Assembly: GCF_015230015.1 (NCBI RefSeq)
Contig: NZ_JAAKZC010000008.1
Location: 1 to 64,000 of the forward strand
Reading direction: 5' to 3'
Length of the DNA: 64,000 nt
Source of the DNA: Campylobacter concisus
Lineage (GTDB): Bacteria > Campylobacterota > Campylobacteria > Campylobacterales > Campylobacteraceae
Shown here: positions 56,416 through 64,000 of the stretch, in pieces
Position numbering within the stretch: the first letter of the stretch is position 1
Layout: each line of letters starts with the position of its first letter
Position numbers and translations under genes: made by a program
The notes under the pieces: model-generated
What the model was told of the DNA's origin: nothing
The model's database searches: none
What the model saw: the letters and a program-made list of their open reading frames with translations, nothing else

Positions 56416-59400
56416 ATGTTAAATCCAAAAACATTATTTTTAAGTATGGGCTCAGCTATCGTTTTGATGATAATCTTTGCCATAGCTAGTGGAGCCGCCA
56501 CAATAATAGAGAGCAAAACTAGCACTGAAGCAGCTTGGTACTATGTTTATGGGGCTGGCTGGTTTGCGCTCATTCAACTACTTCTTGGTATAAATTTAGC
56601 CTTTAACATCTTTAGATACAACCTAATCGATCCTAAAAAACTGCCATCGCTCATATTTCACATAGGTTTTATCGTCATCTTAATAGGTGCTGGCATCACA
56701 AGATACCTTGGCTTTGAAGCTGATATGCATATACGTGAAAACACTGCTTCAAACGTCGTTAGTACGAAGGTTTCGTATATAAATTTAACAGCGCTTAACG
56801 ACAAAGGCGAGGAGATCAGCTCAGCTATGCCTTTAGGACTTGCTGATGTAAAGAAGGGCTTTGATCTAAAGCTAAAAACAGCAGACGGTGAGGCCAGTTT
56901 AAAATTTAAAGAATTTGTGCCAAATGCAAGTTATAAATTTGTAAATGATGATAGCGGAAAGCCTGTCGTTGAGTTTGTAGTCTCAAACGAGAGCGAAAGT
57001 GAAGAGATATTTTTACTTGAAGAAGAAGAGGCGAGGGTTGGGGATATCAGCTTTATCTTTAATGCCAAGCCAGATGAAAATAAAAAATATGTTCTTTTTA
57101 GACTAAATGATGGAAATTTCACAGTTACTTCAAATGTTGATCTTTCAAAATTTACTATGGTAGATAGCTCAAAAACTGAGCTAAAAGCTGGCAGCGTGAA
57201 TGAATTTGGCACAGGCAGCTTATATACTATCTCAAATATAAATTTCGCCCCAAGGCTAGTCTCAGCGCACGCCACAAGAAAGCTAGTTAGCTCAAAGGAT
57301 AGCGAGTTTAATGCGTTGATAGCTGAGCTAAACTACAAAGGTGAGAGTAGAGAGATGCATGTATTTTACAACCTAATGGAGCCTTCACGTATCGCCGTGG
57401 CTGGACAGAAATTTAACGCTTCATGGGGAGCTCAGCAGATAAAACTCCCATTTAGCCTCTACCTAAAGGACTTTGAGCTAAAAAGATATCCTGGCTCAAA
57501 TTCTCCTATGAGCTACTCAAGCGAGGTTGTGGTAAAAGATGGCACAAATGATCCGGGGTTTGATTATAGAATTTATATGAACCACGTGCTTGATTATGAT
57601 GGATATAGATTTTTCCAAAGCTCATACGATACTGACGAGAAAGGCACGATCCTCTCTGTCAATAAAGACCCAGGCAAGATCCCGACATATATCGGCTACT
57701 TTTTGCTAGGTCTTGGCTTCTTGCTAAATGTCATAAACCCTAACAGCCGCTTTAGAAAGCTAGCAAAACTAATAGATAATGAATCAACAAAAAGCGGCAA
57801 AAAAGTAGCTGCACTCATAGCGGTCTTGCTTTTAGGCTTAAATTTTAGCTCGCTAAAGGCTGAGGACTTCTTACCGCACATCAGCAAAGAGCATGCAGAC
57901 AAGCTTGCTAGGCTTATCGTGCAAAGTCCAGATGGCAGGATGAAACCATTTGATACGCTTAGCAAAGAGGTTTTAAACAAAATTCACAGAGGCGAGAGCA
58001 TAGGTAGCCTAAATTCAAACCAAGCGATGCTTTCTATAATGGTAACGCCTGATTTTTGGCGAAATGAGAAGATCATCGCACTTGGTCAAAGCAAGGAGCT
58101 AAAAAAAGAGCTAGGCGTCAATGAAAATGCAAGATACGCAAGCTTTGATGAATTTTTTAAAGCGACAAAAGATGGTAGAAGCGAGTATAAACTAACAAAA
58201 TTTGCCGAGATAGCAAACCGCAAACACCCAGGCTCACGCAATACTTTTGACAAAGATGTGATAAAGATCGACGAGAGACTAAATGTATTTTATATGATAT
58301 TTATCGGTGAAATTTTCAAAATTTTCCCAAAACAAGATGATCCATCAAATTCTTGGTATTCGCCAGCTAGTGCGATGATGTACTTCTCGCCAAAAGAGGC
58401 TGAGCTAGTAGTTGGCATGATGAGAGAGTATTTTTCAGCTGTTGATGCAGCCTCAAAGGATAATGACTGGAGTAAGGCGGATGCGGCGCTTGAGAAAATT
58501 TCAGCCTATCAGCACAAATACGGCTCTGCCGTCATGCCAAGTGAGAAAAAGATAGACATAGAAATTCTATTTAATAAATTTCAAGTATTTGACCGCTTGA
58601 CGCCGATATATCTTTTGGCTGGACTTGCGCTTTTACTATTTGTTTTTGTCAAGATGCTAGCACCAAAAGTGCAGATAAATGGCATAGTTAAAGCCGTATA
58701 TATTATAAATTTACTAGCTTTTCTTGCGCACACAGTAGGTCTTGGACTTCGCTGGTACATCGCCGAGCACGCCCCTTGGAGTAACGCCTACGAGTCGATG
58801 GTCTATATCGCTTGGGCGCTTGGACTTTCAGGCATCATCTTTGCAAAACGTAGTCCGATCGCACTTGCGCTTACATCTATATTAGCTGGCGTTACGCTGT
58901 TTGTCGCTCACCTTAGCTGGATGGATCCGCAGATCACGACACTTGTGCCTGTACTTCAGAGCTACTGGCTAACTATCCACGTCTCTATCATAACTGCAAG
59001 TTATGGATTTTTAGGTCTTTGCTCACTGCTTGGAGGCTTTACTTTGCTGCTTATCATCTTGCAAAACAAGAAAAAGCCAAATGCAGAGATCGCGCGCAAT
59101 ATCACTGAAGCAACACGCATAAATGAGATGGCGATGATACTAGGTCTTAGCTTGCTCACGCTTGGAAACTTTTTGGGTGGCGTTTGGGCAAATGAGAGTT
59201 GGGGTAGATACTGGGGCTGGGATAGCAAGGAGACTTGGGCGCTAGTTTCGATCCTTGTCTATGCGGCAGTGCTTCACATGAGATTTATACCAAAGCTTAA
59301 TAATCAATACGCATTTGCTGTTGCATCATTTTTTGCCTATTGGTCGATCATAATGACCTATTTTGGAGTAAATTTCTATCTAGCTGGCATGCACTCATAC

Positions 59401-59511
59401 GCAGCTGGAGATCCGCTTCCGGTGCCTGATTTCGTCTGGATAAGCATCATTGCAATGATAGCGATGAGCGTTCTTGCATTTACAAAACGCTCTCTTTGCA
59501 CAAGGCTATAG
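56416..59511 (+). CDS. ccsBA: Fused system II cytochrome c synthetase CcsBA
   Basis: Exports haem and attaches it to apocytochromes in the periplasm. The 1031-residue protein joins a ResB/CcsB half (about 1-450, membrane helices near 10-30, 50-70, 80-100 and 420-440, with a large periplasmic loop) to a CcsA half (about 700-1031). The CcsA half has the tryptophan-rich WGRYWGWDSKETWAL motif and conserved histidines near IAEHAPWSN and FVAHLSWMD. Fusion is typical of Campylobacterota. It serves NapB and the other c-type cytochromes. Confidence 0.95.
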   Translation: MLNPKTLFLSMGSAIVLMIIFAIASGAATIIESKTSTEAAWYYVYGAGWFALIQLLLGINLAFNIFRYNLIDPKKLPSLIFHIGFIVILIGAGITRYLGFEADMHIRENTASNVVSTKVSYINLTALNDKGEEISSAMPLGLADVKKGFDLKLKTADGEASLKFKEFVPNASYKFVNDDSGKPVVEFVVSNESESEEIFLLEEEEARVGDISFIFNAKPDENKKYVLFRLNDGNFTVTSNVDLSKFTMVDSSKTELKAGSVNEFGTGSLYTISNINFAPRLVSAHATRKLVSSKDSEFNALIAELNYKGESREMHVFYNLMEPSRIAVAGQKFNASWGAQQIKLPFSLYLKDFELKRYPGSNSPMSYSSEVVVKDGTNDPGFDYRIYMNHVLDYDGYRFFQSSYDTDEKGTILSVNKDPGKIPTYIGYFLLGLGFLLNVINPNSRFRKLAKLIDNESTKSGKKVAALIAVLLLGLNFSSLKAEDFLPHISKEHADKLARLIVQSPDGRMKPFDTLSKEVLNKIHRGESIGSLNSNQAMLSIMVTPDFWRNEKIIALGQSKELKKELGVNENARYASFDEFFKATKDGRSEYKLTKFAEIANRKHPGSRNTFDKDVIKIDERLNVFYMIFIGEIFKIFPKQDDPSNSWYSPASAMMYFSPKEAELVVGMMREYFSAVDAASKDNDWSKADAALEKISAYQHKYGSAVMPSEKKIDIEILFNKFQVFDRLTPIYLLAGLALLLFVFVKMLAPKVQINGIVKAVYIINLLAFLAHTVGLGLRWYIAEHAPWSNAYESMVYIAWALGLSGIIFAKRSPIALALTSILAGVTLFVAHLSWMDPQITTLVPVLQSYWLTIHVSIITASYGFLGLCSLLGGFTLLLIILQNKKKPNAEIARNITEATRINEMAMILGLSLLTLGNFLGGVWANESWGRYWGWDSKETWALVSILVYAAVLHMRFIPKLNNQYAFAVASFFAYWSIIMTYFGVNFYLAGMHSYAAGDPLPVPDFVWISIIAMIAMSVLAFTKRSLCTRL

Positions 59512-59946
59512 ATGCTTCTTAAAGGCTTGATAGTCTTTTTTGTTTTTTTGCTTATAGTGGCCATTTGTGCTCTAATCTATCTTTTGCTAAAAAACAAAGA
59601 TCATCAAGTCTTGGCAAGAGGTCCAGAGCTCCAAATCGAAGAAGAGATCACGATCGAAAAGCTTGAAGAACTTGCTAGCGATAAAACTCTAAGCAAAAAT
59701 GAGCTTTTCGAGCTTATACAAATTTTTGGAGAGAAATTTATAATACCAGCGAAAAAAAATCAGGTCGCTCCAAAAGAAGCTAGCAACTACATAAATTTTA
59801 TAATCCTCATCTGCTCTCACCAAAATGCCGATGCAAAGCTTATTAGCTTTTTAGACAAAGAGGCTAAAAAGAAAAATCCAAGCTATGTTGCAGAGATCGA
59901 AGATAGCGAGAGGATAGGCATAGAAAACCGCAAAAATCGTAGGTAA
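59512..59946 (+). CDS. Membrane-anchored protein of unknown function downstream of ccsBA
   Basis: 144 residues: one N-terminal helix (KGLIVFFVFLLIVAICALIYLLL) and a charged, helical cytoplasmic domain (EEEITIEKLEELASDKTLSKNELFELIQIFG). The ATG immediately follows the ccsBA stop, so it is very probably cotranscribed. No domain recognised; a role in cytochrome assembly is only suggested by position. Confidence 0.72.
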   Translation: MLLKGLIVFFVFLLIVAICALIYLLLKNKDHQVLARGPELQIEEEITIEKLEELASDKTLSKNELFELIQIFGEKFIIPAKKNQVAPKEASNYINFIILICSHQNADAKLISFLDKEAKKKNPSYVAEIEDSERIGIENRKNRR

Positions 59947-60024
59947 ATTTAGCTTTTTTAAATTTAAGAACGCAAAACGTCGTTAGCAAAACTCAAATTT
60001 ACAAAGCAAAAATAGGAGTGCAAT

Positions 60025-60630
60025 TTGGACATCAATGATCTCTATGCTAGTTTGATCTTCGTGCCGATAGTGCTAGCTATTTTGTTTATGATCTTGGCTG
60101 GCAGGCGAAATATAAAAGTTTATCTGAGTAAATTTGACCTAGTTGGCCTACATCTTATCTTTCCGCTCGTGATATTTCCTATATCTGTAGCTATTTTTAG
60201 TGAAGCGGCCGAGTATTTTGGCATTTCAAACGATACTGGGCTATCTTACATATTTTATGTCATGCTTTTTATAATGGCTATTTACGCTGTTTTTGGTTTT
60301 TGTGTTTGCATTAAATACAATCACGGCTTTATAAACTGCTTCTTGGCGTTACTTTTAAGATTTAACTTTATGACTCCGCTTGTTTATTTGCTGTTTTTTG
60401 GTGGTAAAAATAGCGATAAAAATGGCAATGAGATAACCCCTGAAAATGTTAAAAATTTAAGCCTTTTTGAAGAGCTTAGATTTTCACTTTATAATATGAT
60501 CGTCTTTAGAAAAATTTATGACAAAGACAAATTTCTCGGCAAGGATGAGAAAAATTTTAGCGACAAAGTTCTAGTCTCAAAAGAAGAGTGGGATGAGTTT
60601 TTAAAATGGAAAAAGAGCAGAGAGGGCTAA
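60025..60630 (+). CDS. Polytopic membrane protein of unknown function
   Basis: 201 residues with about four membrane helices (near 10-25, 40-62, 74-98 and 104-125) and a hydrophilic C-terminal tail of some 75 residues rich in Lys, Asp and Glu. It begins at TTG, supported by AGGAG six bases upstream. No family recognised. It converges with pgpA across 34 bases. Confidence 0.7.
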   Translation: MDINDLYASLIFVPIVLAILFMILAGRRNIKVYLSKFDLVGLHLIFPLVIFPISVAIFSEAAEYFGISNDTGLSYIFYVMLFIMAIYAVFGFCVCIKYNHGFINCFLALLLRFNFMTPLVYLLFFGGKNSDKNGNEITPENVKNLSLFEELRFSLYNMIVFRKIYDKDKFLGKDEKNFSDKVLVSKEEWDEFLKWKKSREG

Positions 60631-60664
60631 ATTTAAAAAGAGCCAGCAAGATAGCTAGCTTGGC

Positions 60665-61132
60665 TTACGGTAAAACTACGCCAAATTTCATAGCTACGCC
60701 ATATATCATCGCGCTAATAATGCCAGCGAAAAATCCAGCGACCATATCATCGCCCATAACGCCAAGTCCGCCCTTTACGTTGCGGTCGATCCTGCCAATG
60801 ATCGATGGTTTTTTGATATCAAGCACCCTAAAAAGTACGAGAGAGAGAACTAGCTGAGAGATCGTCGCTCCGCTAATGGCGATAGCGAGCCAAACGCCGG
60901 CAACTTCGTCGATCACGATAAAGCTCTCGTCGTGTGAATTTACCTTTTTTTCAAAATCATCAATAACACTAATGCTTACCAAAAATAGCAAAATGCTAGC
61001 CAGTAAAAGCGTGGTCGCTGAGAAAAAATATAACACAAAATAAGCTGCCACAGCTCCAGCCACCGAGCCCCAAGTGCCAGGCGCCTTTGGTAAAAGTCCA
61101 AATCCAAAAAATGTCAAAAATAGCTTTTGCAT
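60665..61132 (-). CDS. pgpA: Phosphatidylglycerophosphatase A
   Basis: Removes phosphate from phosphatidylglycerophosphate to make phosphatidylglycerol. The 155-residue membrane protein has the family motifs GFGLLPKAPGTWGSVAG, FIVIDEVAGVWLA (acidic catalytic site) and RVLDIKKPSIIGRIDR followed by MGDDMVAG. Last gene of the minus-strand ispDF-cemR-sat-pgpA group, the same neighbourhood as in C. jejuni as I recall it. Confidence 0.92.
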   Translation of the reverse strand: MQKLFLTFFGFGLLPKAPGTWGSVAGAVAAYFVLYFFSATTLLLASILLFLVSISVIDDFEKKVNSHDESFIVIDEVAGVWLAIAISGATISQLVLSLVLFRVLDIKKPSIIGRIDRNVKGGLGVMGDDMVAGFFAGIISAMIYGVAMKFGVVLP

Positions 61133-61140
61133 AAATTTCC

Positions 61141-62322
61141 TTAAGTGAGTGATGATGTCTGATAAAGCTTCATGAGCTCCTCGTAAAAGTCTCGGTCGGT
61201 CTTGTTTTCAAGCAAACCAGAATTTACAAAAAGATCGTCGCAGAGCTTTTGTATATCTTTGAAGCGATTTACATAAAGCTTGCTTAAGATGAGCGCTGAA
61301 ATTTCAGGTCTTACTAGTATGGCTGGTGGCATGATGCCGTTAAATAGCAGCTCTTTGATCACGTCTGGGTGGTATTTGATCTGGTGATGCTGTCCGTGCG
61401 GGCAGCTTTTGGTACTAACTAGCGTCTTACACTTGTTGCAATAAACTAGCTCAGGAAGGACGATCACGTCTAAATTTAGGTCGTTTTTGTAGATATCAAG
61501 GATCGTGTGCGCTTCGTTGTGGTCAAAAAACATTCCGATGCCAGAGTGGTTTTGTCCGATGACAAGCTTGTTTGCTCCAAGCCTTGAGGCTGCGATGCAC
61601 TCAAGTGTCGGATTGGCGTGTGAGCTAAAAAGGGTCGTGTTTTTTAGTGCAAAGACAAAGACCTTTTTTGTTGGCAGATAGTTTTGGTTGAAAAAGTCAA
61701 GCACCTGCTTTCTGATCTCGTAATCAATATGCCTCTCTTCGCGCGTTCTTACCAGAAAAACGACGACTAGATCGGCCTTGTCGATGGTCATCCTAACTAG
61801 GCGTTCATGCGCACGGTTAAATGGATCAGCTGTTAAAAAGACAGCCGTTATTTTCTTTGCGCCACTCTCTCTTATCAGCTCATTTAGCGCATCTTTGCTT
61901 ATTTGCAAGCTCTCATCATATAGCTCAAACTCGCCACTTATACCGTATTTGCCTAAATTTAGCGACATTTCGCTGTTTGATTCATTTGCTAAAAATATAT
62001 TTTTAGCTCGCATGCTCTCGTCAAATTTAAAGACCTTTGCTACGTCGATGTGCCCAACGATATTGCCGTCCATATTTAAATTTACTCTTTGCCCAGCATG
62101 CAGCTTGCTAGCGATATTTTGATTGATCTCGCCAAATGGGGCAAAGCCAAAAGAGTATGGCATCGGCTCGCCGTTAAAGTAGCCCTTTTTTGCCACCTCT
62201 TTGATCTGCTCATCGTTCATCAGGGCACTAAAATTTGAGAGAATTTTGTTTTTGATAAGCTCTAAGGCGCCAAAAACTTCTGTGTTTATAGAAATTTCAC
62301 TACTTTTTCTTGCTGACGTCAT
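61141..62322 (-). CDS. Sulfate adenylyltransferase-like protein (ATP sulfurylase family)
   Basis: Would join ATP and sulfate to form APS. The 393-residue protein has a PUA-like N-terminal region and a nucleotidyltransferase domain with TADPFNRAHERL (HxxH-type motif), VRTREERHIDYEIR and GQNHSGIG. A zinc-like CNKCK...CPHGQHH motif is near the end. No other sulfate-assimilation gene is nearby, so the actual role is uncertain. I prefer ATG 62322 with AAAGAG upstream over a TTG at 62364; either start overlaps the cemR end. Confidence 0.82.
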   Translation of the reverse strand: MTSARKSSEISINTEVFGALELIKNKILSNFSALMNDEQIKEVAKKGYFNGEPMPYSFGFAPFGEINQNIASKLHAGQRVNLNMDGNIVGHIDVAKVFKFDESMRAKNIFLANESNSEMSLNLGKYGISGEFELYDESLQISKDALNELIRESGAKKITAVFLTADPFNRAHERLVRMTIDKADLVVVFLVRTREERHIDYEIRKQVLDFFNQNYLPTKKVFVFALKNTTLFSSHANPTLECIAASRLGANKLVIGQNHSGIGMFFDHNEAHTILDIYKNDLNLDVIVLPELVYCNKCKTLVSTKSCPHGQHHQIKYHPDVIKELLFNGIMPPAILVRPEISALILSKLYVNRFKDIQKLCDDLFVNSGLLENKTDRDFYEELMKLYQTSSLT

Positions 62323-63190
62323 ATTTTTTTCTCTTTTCCCAAAGTGATTTTCTAGAAATTCCAAGCTTTTTGCTTAGCTCGGTGTCGGGGAATTTATCTT
62401 GATAATTGACTATGATATATTTTATATATTCATCGATCGTGACGATCTCGCCGATGTCAAAGTTTTTATCTCGGATTGAGAGTTCAAGCTCCTCAAATGG
62501 CGCACTTTGCGCAAAATCGCTAGTTTGGATAGCTACTTTTTTCTTTTTGCAAAGCTCTAAAATTTTCTCTTTTTCATCCTCTTTTAGCTCTTCAAGATTT
62601 GTGATGTATATTAGCTCGTTGCCACTTTGAGAAAGTGCTTTTTCAAGCTCGCTAAAACAGGCTTTGCCCAAAAACAAAAATGGCGTTTTGTTTGCCTTTA
62701 CATAGTTAAAGATAAATTTATCGCTGTAGCCATTTTTGCTTGATTTTAAAAGAAGTGGAAATTTGATCTTTTTAGCTTCAAAACAAGGTATCTCGTAGTC
62801 TTTTAGGGCGAAATTTATATAGTTTTCGTAGTTTTTGATCTCGTTTTTAAAGCCTCTAAACTCTTCAAAATGTCTTATCTTTCTAACAAGCTCTTCTATC
62901 ATAAATGGCTTTTGGATGTAATCCACCGCGCCCGCTTGTATCGGCTTTAGCACGGTGTCGCTGTTGATGTAGGCGATGAGTAAGATGATGATAGAGCTTT
63001 TAAATTTCTCTATGACAGGGTAGAAGTCTTGCCCCGGGAGTGTGGTAGAAAGTAACACTACGTCAAAATTTTCAAATTTCAAAGCCTCTTTGACGCTCTT
63101 TGCGATCTCGCAGTCGTAGCCAAAGTCAGCTAGTTTGCTAGCCATCGAGCCAGCTAGGTAAATTTCGTTTTCTACTATTAAAATTTTCAT
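62300..63190 (-). CDS. cemR: Atypical response regulator CemR (HP1021/Cj1608-type)
   Basis: Phosphorylation-independent regulator. In 296 residues the receiver domain (1-110) lacks the acceptor Asp: the equivalent position is Ser48 in VVLLSTTLPG, and the N-terminal acidic pair reads VENE, while Lys94 in IQKPF is kept. A middle domain (about 130-230) follows, and a C-terminal Fis-like HTH (DTELSKKLGISRKSLWEKRKKY) ends the protein. Homologues regulate energy metabolism and bind oriC in Campylobacterota. It lies between ispDF and the ATP sulfurylase-like gene, as expected for this family. Confidence 0.87.
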   Translation of the reverse strand: MKILIVENEIYLAGSMASKLADFGYDCEIAKSVKEALKFENFDVVLLSTTLPGQDFYPVIEKFKSSIIILLIAYINSDTVLKPIQAGAVDYIQKPFMIEELVRKIRHFEEFRGFKNEIKNYENYINFALKDYEIPCFEAKKIKFPLLLKSSKNGYSDKFIFNYVKANKTPFLFLGKACFSELEKALSQSGNELIYITNLEELKEDEKEKILELCKKKKVAIQTSDFAQSAPFEELELSIRDKNFDIGEIVTIDEYIKYIIVNYQDKFPDTELSKKLGISRKSLWEKRKKYDVSKKK

Positions 63191-64000
63191 ATTTGTGTCC
63201 AGTTGTAAAATTTAAGGCTAGCACTTGCCATGACAGCGATCCCCTCACATCTACCGACAAAGCCAAGCCCCTCAGTCGTCGTCGCCTTTACATTTATGCG
63301 GCTCTGGCTTAAATTTAAAGCCTGCGCGATGTTTGCCTCCATTTTTGATTTTAGTTTTGAAAGTTTTGGCTTTTGAGCCATTATCGTGATATCAGCATTT
63401 GTTAGCACAAAGCCCACGCTTTGCACTCTTTTATAGGCCTCTTGCAGCAGATAAATAGAGCTAATATCTTTAAATTTAGCGTCCGTATCAGGAAAAAGTT
63501 CGCCTATGTCGCCAAGCCCAGCAGCTCCCAAGATGGCGTCTGTTAGCGCATGAAGTGCCACGTCGCCGTCGCTGTGAGCCTTTAGCCCAAACTCATAGTC
63601 GATCTTTTCGCCACAAAGCACAAGCGGACGGCCCTTTTCAAACTCATGCACGTCAAAGCCGTTTCCTACAAAGAGCTCGTTTTCTGGTGCTTTTAGGGCT
63701 GAAATTTTGGCAAGGTCCTCTTTAAAAGTGATCTTTCTAGCCATCTCATCGCCCAAGATGTGCCAAACACTTGCGCCTATGGCTCTCATAGCCGAGCTAT
63801 CATCTGTGTAAATTTCACCGCTACTAAGAGCTTTTTTAAGAAGTGCTGTGCGCGAGAGCTGCGGTGTTTGGATAAGCTTTACCTTCTCTCTATCGATTGC
63901 ATTTTCGCCAAGATAGGCAGTGTCAGCGATCTTTAGCGCAGGCACTACGCAGTCAGCCTGAGTGGCCGCCTCGATGATCTTGTGAAAGAGCTCGCTTGAT
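63187..64000 (-). CDS. ispDF: Bifunctional IspD/IspF isoprenoid enzyme, C-terminal part (cut by window end)
   Basis: Non-mevalonate isoprenoid pathway. The frame is open to the window edge, so the start lies beyond position 64000; a GTG at 63945 is internal. The visible part contains the end of the IspD cytidylyltransferase domain (ADCVVPALKIADTAY, LIQTPQLSR) and a whole IspF domain with metal ligands GFDVHEF and KAHSDGDVALHALTDA, plus GDIGELFPDTD. It overlaps cemR by four bases. Confidence 0.95.
   Translation of the reverse strand, partial: SSELFHKIIEAATQADCVVPALKIADTAYLGENAIDREKVKLIQTPQLSRTALLKKALSSGEIYTDDSSAMRAIGASVWHILGDEMARKITFKEDLAKISALKAPENELFVGNGFDVHEFEKGRPLVLCGEKIDYEFGLKAHSDGDVALHALTDAILGAAGLGDIGELFPDTDAKFKDISSIYLLQEAYKRVQSVGFVLTNADITIMAQKPKLSKLKSKMEANIAQALNLSQSRINVKATTTEGLGFVGRCEGIAVMASASLKFYNWTQI

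Noticed and set aside
60606..60857. Plus-strand open frame of 83 residues at the end of the 60 kb membrane protein gene
   Set aside because: It lies mostly antisense to pgpA, which has clear family motifs, and has no plausible product.

Overview
The window reads as ordinary chromosome of a Campylobacter, most likely from the C. concisus/curvus side of the genus. The grounds are the nap gene order A-G-H-B-F-L-D, the fused system II cytochrome c assembly protein CcsBA, a Campylobacter-type major porin, bifunctional IspDF beside an atypical CemR/HP1021-type regulator, moderately AT-rich DNA and very dense same-strand operons. The species call is inference. There is no rRNA operon, CRISPR array, IS transposase or prophage.

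Layout. 0.2-6.8 kb: periplasmic nitrate reductase operon. 6.8-7.5 kb: a non-coding repeat cluster. 7.5-11 kb (minus): a chemoreceptor and a copper-delivery operon (PCuAC, unknown protein, Sco1). 11.2-14.2 kb: Pgp2/Csd6-like peptidoglycan carboxypeptidase, alanine racemase and small exported unknowns. 14.2-14.9 kb: a second repeat cluster of the same families. 14.9-17.5 kb (minus): ribA-rsmG-two small genes-htpX. 17.5-21.3 kb: hemB-argF-UPF0763-hemN.

21.4-31.1 kb is the most interesting part: a Lap-type adhesin secretion and retention locus. It encodes a TolC-family channel with an N-terminal SPOR-like extension, a LapG-type periplasmic cysteine protease, a LapD-type degenerate GGDEF/EAL receptor, a type I secretion ATPase with a C39-like N-terminus, a membrane fusion protein, an unknown protein, a LuxR-type regulator with a degenerate receiver, and a second LapG-type protease. 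No adhesin substrate is present, and a terminator-like hairpin lies inside the 5' end of the first protease gene.

31.5-45.3 kb: the information-processing block tRNA-Thr, Tyr, Gly, Thr, tuf, rpmG, tRNA-Trp, secE, nusG, rplK, rplA, rplJ, rplL, rpoB, rpoC. 45.5-48.5 kb: doxX, an NhaC-family antiporter and an IadA-type isoaspartyl dipeptidase, placed between rpoC and rpsL, a site that carries the fucose island in C. jejuni NCTC 11168. 48.6-51.8 kb: rpsL-rpsG-fusA and tRNA-Arg. 52-55.7 kb: single genes for an exported rhodanese, Dps, an unknown protein, a lipoprotein and the major porin. 55.8-60.6 kb: a cytochrome c, CcsBA and two membrane proteins. 60.7-64 kb (minus): ispDF (cut by the window end), cemR, an ATP sulfurylase-like gene and pgpA.

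Functional picture: a microaerobic or anaerobic respirer (nitrate reductase, cytochrome c and copper assembly, oxygen-independent haem synthesis) with a c-di-GMP-gated surface adhesion apparatus that is unusual for the genus.
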